The notes beneath the pieces are model-generated. The model was given only the letters and a program-made list of their open reading frames with translations, had not been told where the DNA came from and did no database searches. From positions 372,001 to 436,000 of the forward strand of contig NZ_LNAL01000008.1 of NCBI RefSeq assembly GCF_001483135.1: a stretch of DNA of 64,000 nucleotides. Direction: 5' to 3'. Of this stretch, positions 27,031-35,212 are shown piece by piece. Made by a program: the position numbers and the translations under genes. This DNA comes from Solirubrum puertoriconensis. Lineage in GTDB: Bacteria > Bacteroidota > Bacteroidia > Cytophagales > Hymenobacteraceae. Each line of letters starts with the position of its first letter. The first letter of the stretch is position 1.

Positions 27031-27699
27031 TTATTTTGCTGCCTGCTCCTGCAGGTGTTGGTTGTAGAGACTGACGATGTTAGGCATATCGCCATAGCGA
27101 AACCCTTTCGCGCCTTGCAGAATCTGTTCCTTCACAGCCAAGCAGTCCTGCGTGTAGGTGCTCATTTGCGCCTGAAAGTCGTTGCGTCGCACGCGTTCCA
27201 ATTTGTTGTTGTGCCGTACGTACCACGTGCAATCCGGTATGCCGCTCAGGGCCCCCGTGAGTGCCGCAACACCTACGCCCATAAGCGGTACTGGAAACAC
27301 CTTGGCATCAACGTACGCAAATAGTTCCACAGGGCCATCGACTACTCGGCGGGCCATAATCTGCGGGTGCGCTTCGTCGGGCAAGCGCATGGTTTCAAAG
27401 TAGTTGCCGCGCACCGTCATGGAATGCAGCTTTTCTACTTTGGCAAAGGCCGGCTCCGGAAACGGGCGTACCTCAGGGCTGGAGTTGCGGTAGGGTACCG
27501 TGCCTTCGTACCCTAGCTCTCTCCAGGGTAAAAAAGCCCGAATGGTACGTCCGTCGGCAGCAACAACCATGGTGCCCAGGCCAAAACTTGCGGTGGGTTT
27601 GGTATCCTGCCACCTGAGCGAATCGGGCGGCAAGTTGCGTTGCGCAAGGGCCGGCGTCACCGCCAGCAAAGCAAGTAAGAGAATAGAGATACGCAGCAT
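27031..27699 (-). CDS. Exported protein of unknown function
   Basis: 222 residues from the ATG at 27699, preferred over an upstream start because the signal peptide MLRISILLLALLAVTPALAQ then lies at the N-terminus. The mature part has no recognised domain. Features are SLRWQDTKPTASFGLGTMVV, a beta-rich middle, DCTWYVRHNNKLERV and a helical end (FRYGDMPNIVSLYNQHLQEQ). Two cysteines (PDCTW, DCLAV) may pair. The tail has the look of a protein of the Hymenobacter group with a small, lineage-specific spread, which is inference. A terminator at 27711-27736 separates it from the TldE gene upstream, so it has its own promoter. Confidence 0.7.
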   Translation of the reverse strand: MLRISILLLALLAVTPALAQRNLPPDSLRWQDTKPTASFGLGTMVVAADGRTIRAFLPWRELGYEGTVPYRNSSPEVRPFPEPAFAKVEKLHSMTVRGNYFETMRLPDEAHPQIMARRVVDGPVELFAYVDAKVFPVPLMGVGVAALTGALSGIPDCTWYVRHNNKLERVRRNDFQAQMSTYTQDCLAVKEQILQGAKGFRYGDMPNIVSLYNQHLQEQAAK

Positions 27700-27710
27700 A
27701 GGCAAGCAAA

Positions 27711-27736
27711 AAGCCGCCTCAACCACGAGGCGGCTT
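27711..27736 (-). terminator. Terminator of the TldD-TldE operon 1
   Basis: Arms AAGCCGCCTC and GAGGCGGCTT flank a six-base loop; the A-run at 27708-27712 becomes a U-run for leftward transcription. Confidence 0.8.
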
Positions 27737-27762
27737 GTAAGTTAAGCGGTTGCGGGCAAGAG

Positions 27763-29088
27763 TTACACCGCGTCGGAAAGCGAGGTGAAGGTGAAGTCGC
27801 GGATCTTGAGCGGGGGCACCAGGTTACCACCTAGGCGCTGCGCCCGGCCCACGGCCTCAATGTTGTTCAGCATAATCACCGGCGACTCGTTGAAGCGCAT
27901 GTTCTTGATTGGGTGTTTGATCTTGCCCTTCTCGATATAGAACGTACCGTCGCGCGTAAGGCCGGTAACCAGCAGTGTTTGCGGGTCCACGTCGCGGATG
28001 TACCACAGGCGCGTTACCAGGATGCCTTTCTGGGTGCTCTTGATTAAGTCGGCCGTGGAGGCGGTGCCGCCTTCCATTACAAAGTTGCCGGTAAAGCCCG
28101 TAGGCGCCACCTTGTTTTTCTCGGCCCAAAAGCGTGAGTAGTACAGGTTTTTCACCACGCCCTTCTCGATGATAGGCAGCTTCTTCACCGGCAGGCCTTC
28201 GTTGTCGAACACGCCGCTCGGGGCCAGCGGGTTGGTGGGGTCGACGCTGATGCTCACGCGCGAATCGAACAGCTTTTCGCCTTTGCGCGTACCGCCGCCT
28301 TTCTTGCTCAGGAACGAGCGGCCCTCGTCGGCCTCGCGGGCATCGAAGGCATATACCAATCGGTTGATCAAGCCTTCGTCGGATACCAGCGCGGCGGGCT
28401 CCAGAATTACCGTGTACTTGCCCGGCTCAATGGCTTTGGCGCTGACGGAAGCTGAGGCCTTGTCGGCTGCCACCTTAGTCAAGGCTTTGGCGTCGAACTT
28501 GGCGGCGTCGGTAAAGTCGGCCACGGCGTAGCCCGAGCCGAGGCCGTCGGGCGTGCGCACCGTCACCGAAAAATCGACGTTGGTGAACTGCTGGTAAGCC
28601 TCCAGGCCCTTGCTGTTGCGGATGGCCGCAAAGCTGGCGCCGTCCTCCAGGTAGCCCGCGGCGGTAAGCTTGCGCGCTTCGCACAGGGCAATGCTGTCGC
28701 CGGCGGCTTGAGCCCGAAAATCGGGCGTGATGCCGGCCGTGCTTTGCGCAAATGAGTTGGCCGCCAGGTACTGCTGCGGACTGAGGCGCGGCATGTAGTC
28801 GGGGTCTTCGGGCGCGAGGCGGGCAATTTCCTCGGCACGCTGCACGCAGCGGCGCAGCGTTTCTTCGTCGAACTGGTTGCAGGTGGCCACGCCCGAGCGG
28901 CGCCCAAACCAGCACTGCACCACCAACGATACGTTATCGGCCGCGCCGGCCGTGGTTACGGTGTTGCGGGCGTAGCGCACGTTGCCGGAAGTGCGGCCGT
29001 TTAGGTTCGCCTCGCACTCGTCGGCTTTCGTGAAGCTCATGACCTTTTTCAGAATGGCCTGAGCATCATCTTTTGATAGGATAGGCAT
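27763..29088 (-). CDS. tldE: TldE/PmbA-family protein, copy 1
   Basis: 441 residues. Family features: an N-terminal helix-strand segment with ECEANLNGRTSGNVRYARN, then the C-terminal barrel region (GKYTVILEPAALVSDEGLI, DEGRSFLSKKGGGTRKGEKLFD, GILVTRLWYIRDVDPQTLL, GLTRDGTFYIEKGKIKHPIKNMRFNESP seen in pieces). In E. coli TldD/TldE (PmbA) form a zinc protease that matures microcin B17 and degrades CcdA; TldE itself lacks the metal site, as here. It pairs with TldD copy 1 at 29163-30812. Closely similar to copy 2 at 30955-32286. Confidence 0.92.
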   Translation of the reverse strand: MPILSKDDAQAILKKVMSFTKADECEANLNGRTSGNVRYARNTVTTAGAADNVSLVVQCWFGRRSGVATCNQFDEETLRRCVQRAEEIARLAPEDPDYMPRLSPQQYLAANSFAQSTAGITPDFRAQAAGDSIALCEARKLTAAGYLEDGASFAAIRNSKGLEAYQQFTNVDFSVTVRTPDGLGSGYAVADFTDAAKFDAKALTKVAADKASASVSAKAIEPGKYTVILEPAALVSDEGLINRLVYAFDAREADEGRSFLSKKGGGTRKGEKLFDSRVSISVDPTNPLAPSGVFDNEGLPVKKLPIIEKGVVKNLYYSRFWAEKNKVAPTGFTGNFVMEGGTASTADLIKSTQKGILVTRLWYIRDVDPQTLLVTGLTRDGTFYIEKGKIKHPIKNMRFNESPVIMLNNIEAVGRAQRLGGNLVPPLKIRDFTFTSLSDAV

Positions 29089-29118
29089 TGGTTGCTGTTG
29101 AGAGAGGAGAGAAGAACG

Positions 29119-29154
29119 AAAAGCTCCCCTCCTCAGATGGGGAGGGGAGCTTTT
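29119..29154. repeat. Intergenic hairpin between tldD and tldE, copy 1
   Basis: Fourteen-base arms (AAAAGCTCCCCTCC and its complement) lie just after the tldD stop and before the tldE start. The U-run on the leftward transcript is only four long, so it may attenuate rather than stop transcription. The same sequence recurs at 32325-32350 after the second tldD. Confidence 0.7.
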
Positions 29155-29162
29155 TCGCTGCG

Positions 29163-30812
29163 CTAGATTTTGCGAGCCGTGTTAATGACGTTGACGCCGT
29201 TGAAGCGCGTGGTGGCCGAGCCGTGGCTTACGGCCGAGCTCTGCGAAGGCTGGCCCTTGCCGTCGTTGAAGAAGCCCACGAGGCGGTAGTCCGACTGGTC
29301 GCAGGTAGCGGCGCAGGAGTTCCAGAACTCCAGCGTGTTGGCTTGATAAGCCACGTCCTCCAGCATACCCGTGATTTTGCCGTTCTCGATGGCGTAGAAC
29401 ACCTGCCCGCCGAACTGGAAGTTGTAGCGCTGCTGGTCGATGGAGAAGGAGCCGTTGCCAGCGATGTAGATACCTTTCTCCACGTTCTTCACCATGTCAT
29501 CGACGCTCAGCTTTTGCGCGCCGGGGCGCAGGCTTACGTTGGGCATGCGCTGGAACTGCACATCCTGCCACGACTGCGCGTAGCAGCAGCCGTCCGATTC
29601 GTTCTGGCCCACGATGTGCGCCTGGTCGCGGATTTTCTGGTAATCCACCAGCTTGCCGTCCTTAATCAGGTCCCACTCCTTGGTTTGCACCCCTTCGTCG
29701 TCGTAGCCCACGGCACCTAGGGAGCCGGGCTGGCGCTTGTCGGCCACGATGTTGACGAGCTTCGAGCCGTAGGGCTTGCCTTGTTTTTTCCAGTCCAGCG
29801 TAGCAAACGAGGTGCCCGCAAAGTTGGCCTCGTAGCCCAGCACGCGGTCGAGCTCCAGCGGGTGGCCCACCGATTCGTGAATGGTCAGACCTAGGTGATG
29901 CGGATCGAGCACGAGGTCGTACTTGCCCGGCGTTACCGATTTGGCCGTGAGCTTTTGCTTGGTTTGCTTGGCGGCCAGAGCAGCGTCCTCCAGAATGTCG
30001 TACGAGTTCTTGTAGCCGATAACATCCGAGCCGGCCGGCCCGGCAATCTTGTCCTGGGCTTTGGGCGTGAGGTATTCGTAGCCTAGGCCCATGGAAGCAC
30101 TCAGGGCTTGCCGCGTCCGGAACTTGCCCGTGCTGCGGTCAACTACCGTAATGCCGAACGTGGGCCAAATGCGGTGAATGTCCTGGTCGATATACGAGCC
30201 GTCGGTCGAGGCAAAGTACTTCTGCTCGTTCACCTGAAACAAGGCCGAGTTCACGAACGAAGCGCCGTTTTCCATGGCCTTGGCGTTGGCGGCCAGCAGC
30301 AAGTCAACCTTCTGGGCAATCGGCACCTCAAACGCATTTTGCTGAATCGGGGCTTTCCACGACACCTCGCCGTAGCCCTTTTGCGGGGCCAGCTTCACGG
30401 GCTCCTTCTGGGCTTTGGCGTTGGCCTTGGCAATTTGCACCGCCAGCTGCGCGGCCTTGGCCAGGCCAGCTTCCGATACGTTGTTGGTAGCCGCAAAGCC
30501 CCAGGTGCCGTTGGCAATTACGCGCACCCCGGCGCCGTAGCTCTCGGTGTTGGCAATGTTTTGCACCTGCTTTTCGCGGGTAAACAGCGCCTGATTCAGG
30601 TAGCGCCCAATGCGCACATCGGCGTACGAAGCACCGGCCGATTTGGCCGCATTCAGGGCTGCATCGGCCAGGCGTTTATTAATAGCGGCGTCCATCACCG
30701 GATCGAACAGGCGAGCCAGCTCTACCGGCTCGCCGGCCAGGCTCGGGAACGAAGGCAGGAACAGGGCACCGGCAGCCAGGCTGGTAAGGCCCACAAAGTC
30801 GCGACGTTTCAA
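29163..30812 (-). CDS. tldD: TldD-family metalloprotease with Tat-type signal, copy 1
   Basis: 549 residues from TTG at 30812. That start gives LKRRDFVGLTSLAAGALFLPSF, a Tat-like signal with a twin arginine, and the same TTG-KRRDF start is conserved in copy 2, which supports it. The TldD zinc motif HExxxH is present as HESVGH (LGLTIHESVGHPLELDRVLG). Other family features are SYADVRIGRYLNQ, NIANTESYGAGVRVIANGTW and GQNESDGCCYAQSW. TldD is cytoplasmic in E. coli; the Tat-like signal suggests export here. Forms an operon with TldE copy 1, separated by the hairpin at 29119. Confidence 0.92.
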   Translation of the reverse strand: MKRRDFVGLTSLAAGALFLPSFPSLAGEPVELARLFDPVMDAAINKRLADAALNAAKSAGASYADVRIGRYLNQALFTREKQVQNIANTESYGAGVRVIANGTWGFAATNNVSEAGLAKAAQLAVQIAKANAKAQKEPVKLAPQKGYGEVSWKAPIQQNAFEVPIAQKVDLLLAANAKAMENGASFVNSALFQVNEQKYFASTDGSYIDQDIHRIWPTFGITVVDRSTGKFRTRQALSASMGLGYEYLTPKAQDKIAGPAGSDVIGYKNSYDILEDAALAAKQTKQKLTAKSVTPGKYDLVLDPHHLGLTIHESVGHPLELDRVLGYEANFAGTSFATLDWKKQGKPYGSKLVNIVADKRQPGSLGAVGYDDEGVQTKEWDLIKDGKLVDYQKIRDQAHIVGQNESDGCCYAQSWQDVQFQRMPNVSLRPGAQKLSVDDMVKNVEKGIYIAGNGSFSIDQQRYNFQFGGQVFYAIENGKITGMLEDVAYQANTLEFWNSCAATCDQSDYRLVGFFNDGKGQPSQSSAVSHGSATTRFNGVNVINTARKI

Positions 30813-30900
30813 GGTATTAAGGGTAAGGCAGTGAGAGGAGGGGAGAAGTAGCTGGCTGGCGCATGGGTGCCAAGTAGGCACCTAGGGCTCAGTGCAAAAA

Positions 30901-30929
30901 GACCCCGCCCGGCTGGGCCGAACGGGGTC
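30901..30929 (-). terminator. Terminator of TldD-TldE operon 2
   Basis: Arms GACCCCG and CGGGGTC flank a 15-base loop; the A-run at 30896-30900 supplies the U-run leftward. It separates the two duplicated operons. Confidence 0.7.
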
Positions 30930-30954
30930 CGCAGCATGCGGCAGCGCTGTTGGC

Positions 30955-32286
30955 TTAAACAGCGTCCGAAAGAGAGGTGAAGGTGAAGTCGCGAATCTTC
31001 AGAGGGGGCACGAAGTTGCCACCCAGGCGCACCGGGCGGCCAATGGCCTCCAGGTTGTTGAGCATGATAATGGGCGACTCGTTGAAGCGGAAATTCTTCA
31101 CCGGGTGCTTGATTTTGCCGTTCTCGATGTAGAACGTTCCGTCGCGGGTGAGGCCCGTGTACAGCAGCGTTTGCGGATCGACGGGGCGGATATACCACAG
31201 GCGCGTTACCAGGATACCCTTCTGGGTGCTCTTGATGAGGTCGGCGGTAGAAGCGGTGCCGCCGGCCATGATGAAGCCGCTAGGGCCTGGAATGTCCGGA
31301 ATACCAGCTTTTTGAGCCCAAAAGCGCGACGAGTACAGGTTCTTTACCACGCCCTTTTCAATCCAGGTAGTCTTCTGGCGCGGGCGGCCGTCGCCGGCAA
31401 ACACCAGGCCCGGAATATCGGCCGAGGTAGGATCGGAGTAAATGGTAACGCGCTCGTCGAAAAGCTTTTCGCCTTTCTTGTTGCCGCCACCTTTCTTGCT
31501 CAGGAACGAGCGGCCTTCGTCGGCGTTGCGGGCGTCGAAGGCATTCATCAGCGCACCCAACAGCGAGGCATCGGTGTTCGATACCAAGGCAGCAGGCTCC
31601 AGAATTACGGTGTACTTACCCGGCTCGATGGCCTTGGCGCCTACCGAAGCCGCGGCTTTGTCGGCTGCAATCTGCGTCATGCGGCCCGCATCAAACTTGC
31701 TGATGTCGGTGAAGTCGCCGGCGGCGTAGCCCGAGCCGAGACCGTCGGGCGTGCGCACGGTTACCGAAAAGTCGAGGTTGGTGAACTGCTGGTAAGCCTC
31801 CAGGCCTTTGTTGTTGCGCTTAGCGATAAAGCCCGATTCGTCTTCCAGGAAGCTAGCCGAACTGAGCTTCTTCTGGTCGCACAGCTTGATGCCGGCCAGT
31901 GCTTGCGAGGCGCGGTAATCGGGCGTGATGCCGGCCGTGCTTTGGGCAAACGATGGGGCTGTGAGGTACTGCTGCGCACCCAGCAGCGGTACGTACTCAG
32001 GGCTTTCGGGCGCCAGGCGGGCTACCTCTTCGGCGCGCTGCACACAGCGGCGCAGGGTAGCGTCGTCGAACTGGTTGCAGGTGGCCACGCCGGAGCGCTT
32101 GCCAAACCGGGCCTCTACGGCCAGCGAAATATTGTCGACGGCACCGGCGGTGCTCACCGTGTTGCGGGCGGTACGGATGTTGCCGCCGTTGGTGCCGTTG
32201 AGCGTGGCTTCGCACTCGTCGGCGGTGGTGAAGCTCAGCACCTTTTTCAGGATGCTCTGGGCTTCGTCACGGGAAAGAATAGCCAT
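30955..32286 (-). CDS. tldE: TldE/PmbA-family protein, copy 2
   Basis: 443 residues from the ATG at 32286 (MAILSRDEAQSILKKVLSF), which aligns with the start of copy 1. Shares most positions with copy 1, including AYQQFTN-DFSVTVRTPDGLGSGYA, EPGKYTVILEPAALVS, STQKGILVTRLWYIR and the identical C-terminus KIRDFTFTSLSDAV. Differences cluster around residues 130-175 and 295-345, which could affect substrate or partner choice. The metal ligands are absent, as in all TldE. Co-transcribed with TldD copy 2. Confidence 0.92.
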   Translation of the reverse strand: MAILSRDEAQSILKKVLSFTTADECEATLNGTNGGNIRTARNTVSTAGAVDNISLAVEARFGKRSGVATCNQFDDATLRRCVQRAEEVARLAPESPEYVPLLGAQQYLTAPSFAQSTAGITPDYRASQALAGIKLCDQKKLSSASFLEDESGFIAKRNNKGLEAYQQFTNLDFSVTVRTPDGLGSGYAAGDFTDISKFDAGRMTQIAADKAAASVGAKAIEPGKYTVILEPAALVSNTDASLLGALMNAFDARNADEGRSFLSKKGGGNKKGEKLFDERVTIYSDPTSADIPGLVFAGDGRPRQKTTWIEKGVVKNLYSSRFWAQKAGIPDIPGPSGFIMAGGTASTADLIKSTQKGILVTRLWYIRPVDPQTLLYTGLTRDGTFYIENGKIKHPVKNFRFNESPIIMLNNLEAIGRPVRLGGNFVPPLKIRDFTFTSLSDAV

Positions 32287-32324
32287 TGTAAAGGAAAGAT
32301 CTTGAGGAGGAGAGAGGAGTAAAG

Positions 32325-32350
32325 CTCCCCTCCTCATCTGAGGAGGGGAG
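32325..32350. repeat. Intergenic hairpin between tldD and tldE, copy 2
   Basis: Perfect 12-base arms CTCCCCTCCTCA and TGAGGAGGGGAG with a two-base loop, in the same position as the hairpin at 29119 and of nearly the same sequence. There is no long U-run, so it is unlikely to be a full terminator. Confidence 0.7.
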
Positions 32351-32358
32351 TTTAGGGC

Positions 32359-34005
32359 TTAAACCTTGCGGGCCGTGTTAATGACGTTGACGCCGTTGAA
32401 GCGCGTGGTGGCCGAGCCGTGGCTTACGGCCGATACCTGTGAGGGCTGACCTTTGCCGTCGAAGAACGAGCCAAACAAGCGGTAGTCCGACTGGTCGCAG
32501 ATAGCGGCGCAGGAGTTCCAGAACTCCAGCGTGTTGGCCTGGTAGGCCACGTCTTCAATCTGACCGGTGATTTTGCCTTTTTCAATAGCGTAGAACACCG
32601 TGCCGCCGAACTGGAAATTGTAGCGCTGCTGGTCGATGGAGTACGAACCGCGGCCGGCAATGTAAATGCCCTTGTCCACGTTCTTCACCATGTCGTCGAC
32701 GCTCAGCTTTTGCGCGCCGGGGCGCAGGCTCACGTTGGGCATGCGCTGGAACTGCACCGAGTCCCAGGAGTCGGCGTAGCAGCAGCCGTCCGATTCGTTC
32801 TGGCCCACGATGTGCGCCTGGTCGCGGATCTTCTGGTAATCCACCAGCTTGCCGTCCTTGATGAGGTCCCACTCCTTGGTTTTCACGCCCTCGTCGTCGT
32901 AGCCCACGGCACCCAGCGAACCGGGCTGCAACTTGTCGGCCACGATGTTGACGAGCTTCGAACCGTAGGGCTTGCCTTGCTTGCGCCAATCGAGGGTAGC
33001 GAACGAAGTACCGGCGTAGTTGGCTTCGTAGCCGAGCACGCGGTCGAGTTCCAGCGGGTGGCCCACCGATTCGTGAATGGTCAGGCCTAGGTGGTTCGGG
33101 TCGAGCACGAGGTCGTACTTGCCCGGCGTTACTGAGGTAGCCGTCAGTTTGCCTTTCGCCTGCTTGGCGGCCAGGGCGGCGTCCTCCAGAATGTCGTACG
33201 AGTTCTTGTAACCAATCAGGCCAGTATCGGCGGGGCCGGCAATCTTGTCCTGGGCTTTCGGTACCATGTACTCGTAGCCCAGGCCCATGGGCGCGCTCAG
33301 GGCTTCGCGCGTTTTAAACTTGCCCGAGGCGCGGTCAACGGCCGTTACGCTGAACGTCGGCCAGATGCGGTGCACATCTTGGTTGATGTACGAGCCGTCG
33401 GTGGTGGCGAAATACTTTTGCTCGTTTACCTGGAACAGGGCCGAGTTCACGAAGTTGGCACCGTTGTCGAGTGCTTTGGCGTTGGCAGCCAGCAGCAGCT
33501 CTACTTTTTGCGCCACGGGTACCTCGAAAGCGTTTTGCTGAATCGGAGTTTTCCACGAAACCTCGCCGAAGCCTTTCTGCGGGGCCAGTTTTACCGGCTC
33601 CTTTTGCACCTTGGAGTTGGCCTTGGCAATCTGCACGGCCAGCTGCGCCGCTTTGGCGAGGCCTTGCTCGTTGAGCTGGTTGGTGGCGGCAAAGCCCCAC
33701 GTACCGTTGGCCAGTACCCGCACGCCGGCACCTAGGCTTTCGCCGTTAGCAATGTTTTGCACCTGCTTTTCGCGGGTGAAAACGCTTTGGTTGAGGTAGC
33801 GGCCAATGCGCACATCGGCGTACGAAGCGCCCGCCGATTTCGCCGCATTCAGCGCTGCATCGGCCAGGCGTTTGTTCATTGCCGCATCAAAGGGCTCGAG
33901 CAGGCGCGCCGCATCAACGGGCGTGCCGCCGAAGCCTGGAAAGCTCGGCAAGAACAGGGCGCCGACCCCTAGGCCGGTGAGCCCGACAAAATCACGTCGT
34001 TTCAA
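32359..34005 (-). CDS. tldD: TldD-family metalloprotease with Tat-type signal, copy 2
   Basis: 548 residues from the TTG at 34005 (LKRRDFVGLTGLGVGALFLP). Zinc motif HESVGH is intact. Very close to copy 1 throughout, including GYEANxAGTSFATLDW, KPYGSKLVNIVADK, TKEWDLIKDGKLVDYQKIRD and the ending SGSATTRFNGVNVINTARK-type C-terminus. It leads the upstream (right-hand) member of the duplicated pair. The 175-bp region between this start and the McrC gene holds the terminator at 34131-34156 and probably the promoter. Confidence 0.92.
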   Translation of the reverse strand: MKRRDFVGLTGLGVGALFLPSFPGFGGTPVDAARLLEPFDAAMNKRLADAALNAAKSAGASYADVRIGRYLNQSVFTREKQVQNIANGESLGAGVRVLANGTWGFAATNQLNEQGLAKAAQLAVQIAKANSKVQKEPVKLAPQKGFGEVSWKTPIQQNAFEVPVAQKVELLLAANAKALDNGANFVNSALFQVNEQKYFATTDGSYINQDVHRIWPTFSVTAVDRASGKFKTREALSAPMGLGYEYMVPKAQDKIAGPADTGLIGYKNSYDILEDAALAAKQAKGKLTATSVTPGKYDLVLDPNHLGLTIHESVGHPLELDRVLGYEANYAGTSFATLDWRKQGKPYGSKLVNIVADKLQPGSLGAVGYDDEGVKTKEWDLIKDGKLVDYQKIRDQAHIVGQNESDGCCYADSWDSVQFQRMPNVSLRPGAQKLSVDDMVKNVDKGIYIAGRGSYSIDQQRYNFQFGGTVFYAIEKGKITGQIEDVAYQANTLEFWNSCAAICDQSDYRLFGSFFDGKGQPSQVSAVSHGSATTRFNGVNVINTARKV

Positions 34006-34130
34006 GTGGGTACTGGTTAGTGAATACGGTGAGGGAAGTTTAGTGGGAAAAGCCCGGAGTTGCAAAAAGAAGGACGAAATGACTTTGCCAAGGCTGCATG
34101 ATTTTAGAACGAAGCCCGCAGAAAACAAAG

Positions 34131-34156
34131 AGCCCCTCCGCGACGGCAGAGGGGCT
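34131..34156 (-). terminator. Terminator of the mcrBC operon
   Basis: Arms AGCCCCTC and GAGGGGCT flank a ten-base loop, with an A-rich left flank that becomes U-rich leftward. Confidence 0.65.
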
Positions 34157-34180
34157 GTGGGCTGCAGCAGGCGTAAAGTG

Positions 34181-35212
34181 CTAAGCTACCAAGCCGAGCA
34201 AATCGGCGGCAATGCCGGGCCACGGCTGGTTCAGATCGATGGTAACCACGCGCACCGGAAAACCTCCTAGGGTGTAGCGCAAATCGGCTTCTTGCGCGGC
34301 CGCCGGGTACAGCAGTACGCCCTCGAGCTGCTGCCCAGCCCTAGGTGCCTGGTTTTGCAGGTAGGCAAAGAGCTGGTAGAGGTGCGGTGCAATCAGGCGT
34401 TGCCGGTCGTAGTGCGGCTTAAGGGCAGCGGCGTAGTACTTGGTATCGAGGATAATTTTGCGCTCGGCTGACTCCAGACTGGTATCGGTTATCATGCTGG
34501 GCAGCAGCCCTAAGTCCTCGGAGCGCTCGGCCTCGGCCTGCCAGCTGATGGTTTCGGACAGCACGCGGTAGCGGCGCTGCTCCAAGCGGTAGAAGTTGCG
34601 CACAAACCGCTCGAAGATGCCGGCCATGAGCGTTTCGTCGCGGCGGAAATCGTGAAAGCGGGTGCGGCCTTCGGTGTCGATATCGGGTAGGGCGGTGCGG
34701 TAAATCAGGTCGCAGATGTTGAGCAAAAAGCCTTCTTGCCCCGGTAGGCGCAGGCGGCGTACCGCGCGCAGCTCGTGCCGGGTGAAAGGTGCGGCTACCA
34801 ACTCCTCCGGAAAGCGGGCCCGCAGGCGGCGTACCTCTTGGCGCAGCGCGGCCGGCAGGTGCCGGGTGCGGCCCAGCACCTCCAAGGTACCGGCCAGCAA
34901 GCGGTTAAACGGCGTGTTGGGTCCTAGGTCATCGTAAGCGCAAACGGCCCGGCCCTGCCGCAGCAAGTCGCGCGACAGGGTAGGAGCCAGCAGCACGCGG
35001 CCGCGCAGCTCGGTTAGTTCTTCCTCGTGCTCGGCATAACCCAGGGGCAAGCCCTGCTGCAACAGCCGCCGCGTGCCGGCCAGCAGCATGTGCGTAAGCA
35101 GCTCCAGCGGCCTATGGAAAGTGCTAGCCTCGAGGTGCTGCCACTCGCCTTGGCTAGGCAAGCGGTTCCAAGCGTAGCAGAACAGGTAGTACAGGTTCTG
35201 GATGGGTATCAC
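34181..35212 (-). CDS. mcrC: McrC-like subunit of a McrBC (type IV) restriction system
   Basis: 343 residues beginning MIPIQNLYYLFCYAWNRL, the typical McrC opening. A PD-(D/E)xK nuclease core is visible at LLPSMITDTSLES followed by RKIILDTKYYAA (D...DTK). McrC supplies the nuclease that cuts DNA when assembled on the McrB GTPase ring. The gene overlaps mcrB by four bases, indicating translational coupling. No DNA methyltransferase is adjacent, as expected for a type IV system, which attacks modified rather than unmodified DNA. Confidence 0.9.
   Translation of the reverse strand: MIPIQNLYYLFCYAWNRLPSQGEWQHLEASTFHRPLELLTHMLLAGTRRLLQQGLPLGYAEHEEELTELRGRVLLAPTLSRDLLRQGRAVCAYDDLGPNTPFNRLLAGTLEVLGRTRHLPAALRQEVRRLRARFPEELVAAPFTRHELRAVRRLRLPGQEGFLLNICDLIYRTALPDIDTEGRTRFHDFRRDETLMAGIFERFVRNFYRLEQRRYRVLSETISWQAEAERSEDLGLLPSMITDTSLESAERKIILDTKYYAAALKPHYDRQRLIAPHLYQLFAYLQNQAPRAGQQLEGVLLYPAAAQEADLRYTLGGFPVRVVTIDLNQPWPGIAADLLGLVA

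Noticed and set aside
30892-32322. 476-codon rightward open frame opposite the second TldE gene
   Set aside because: It is antisense to a well-supported gene, has low-complexity Val/Ala/Gly/Arg sequence, and matches no family. Long antisense frames arise from the GC-rich third positions here.
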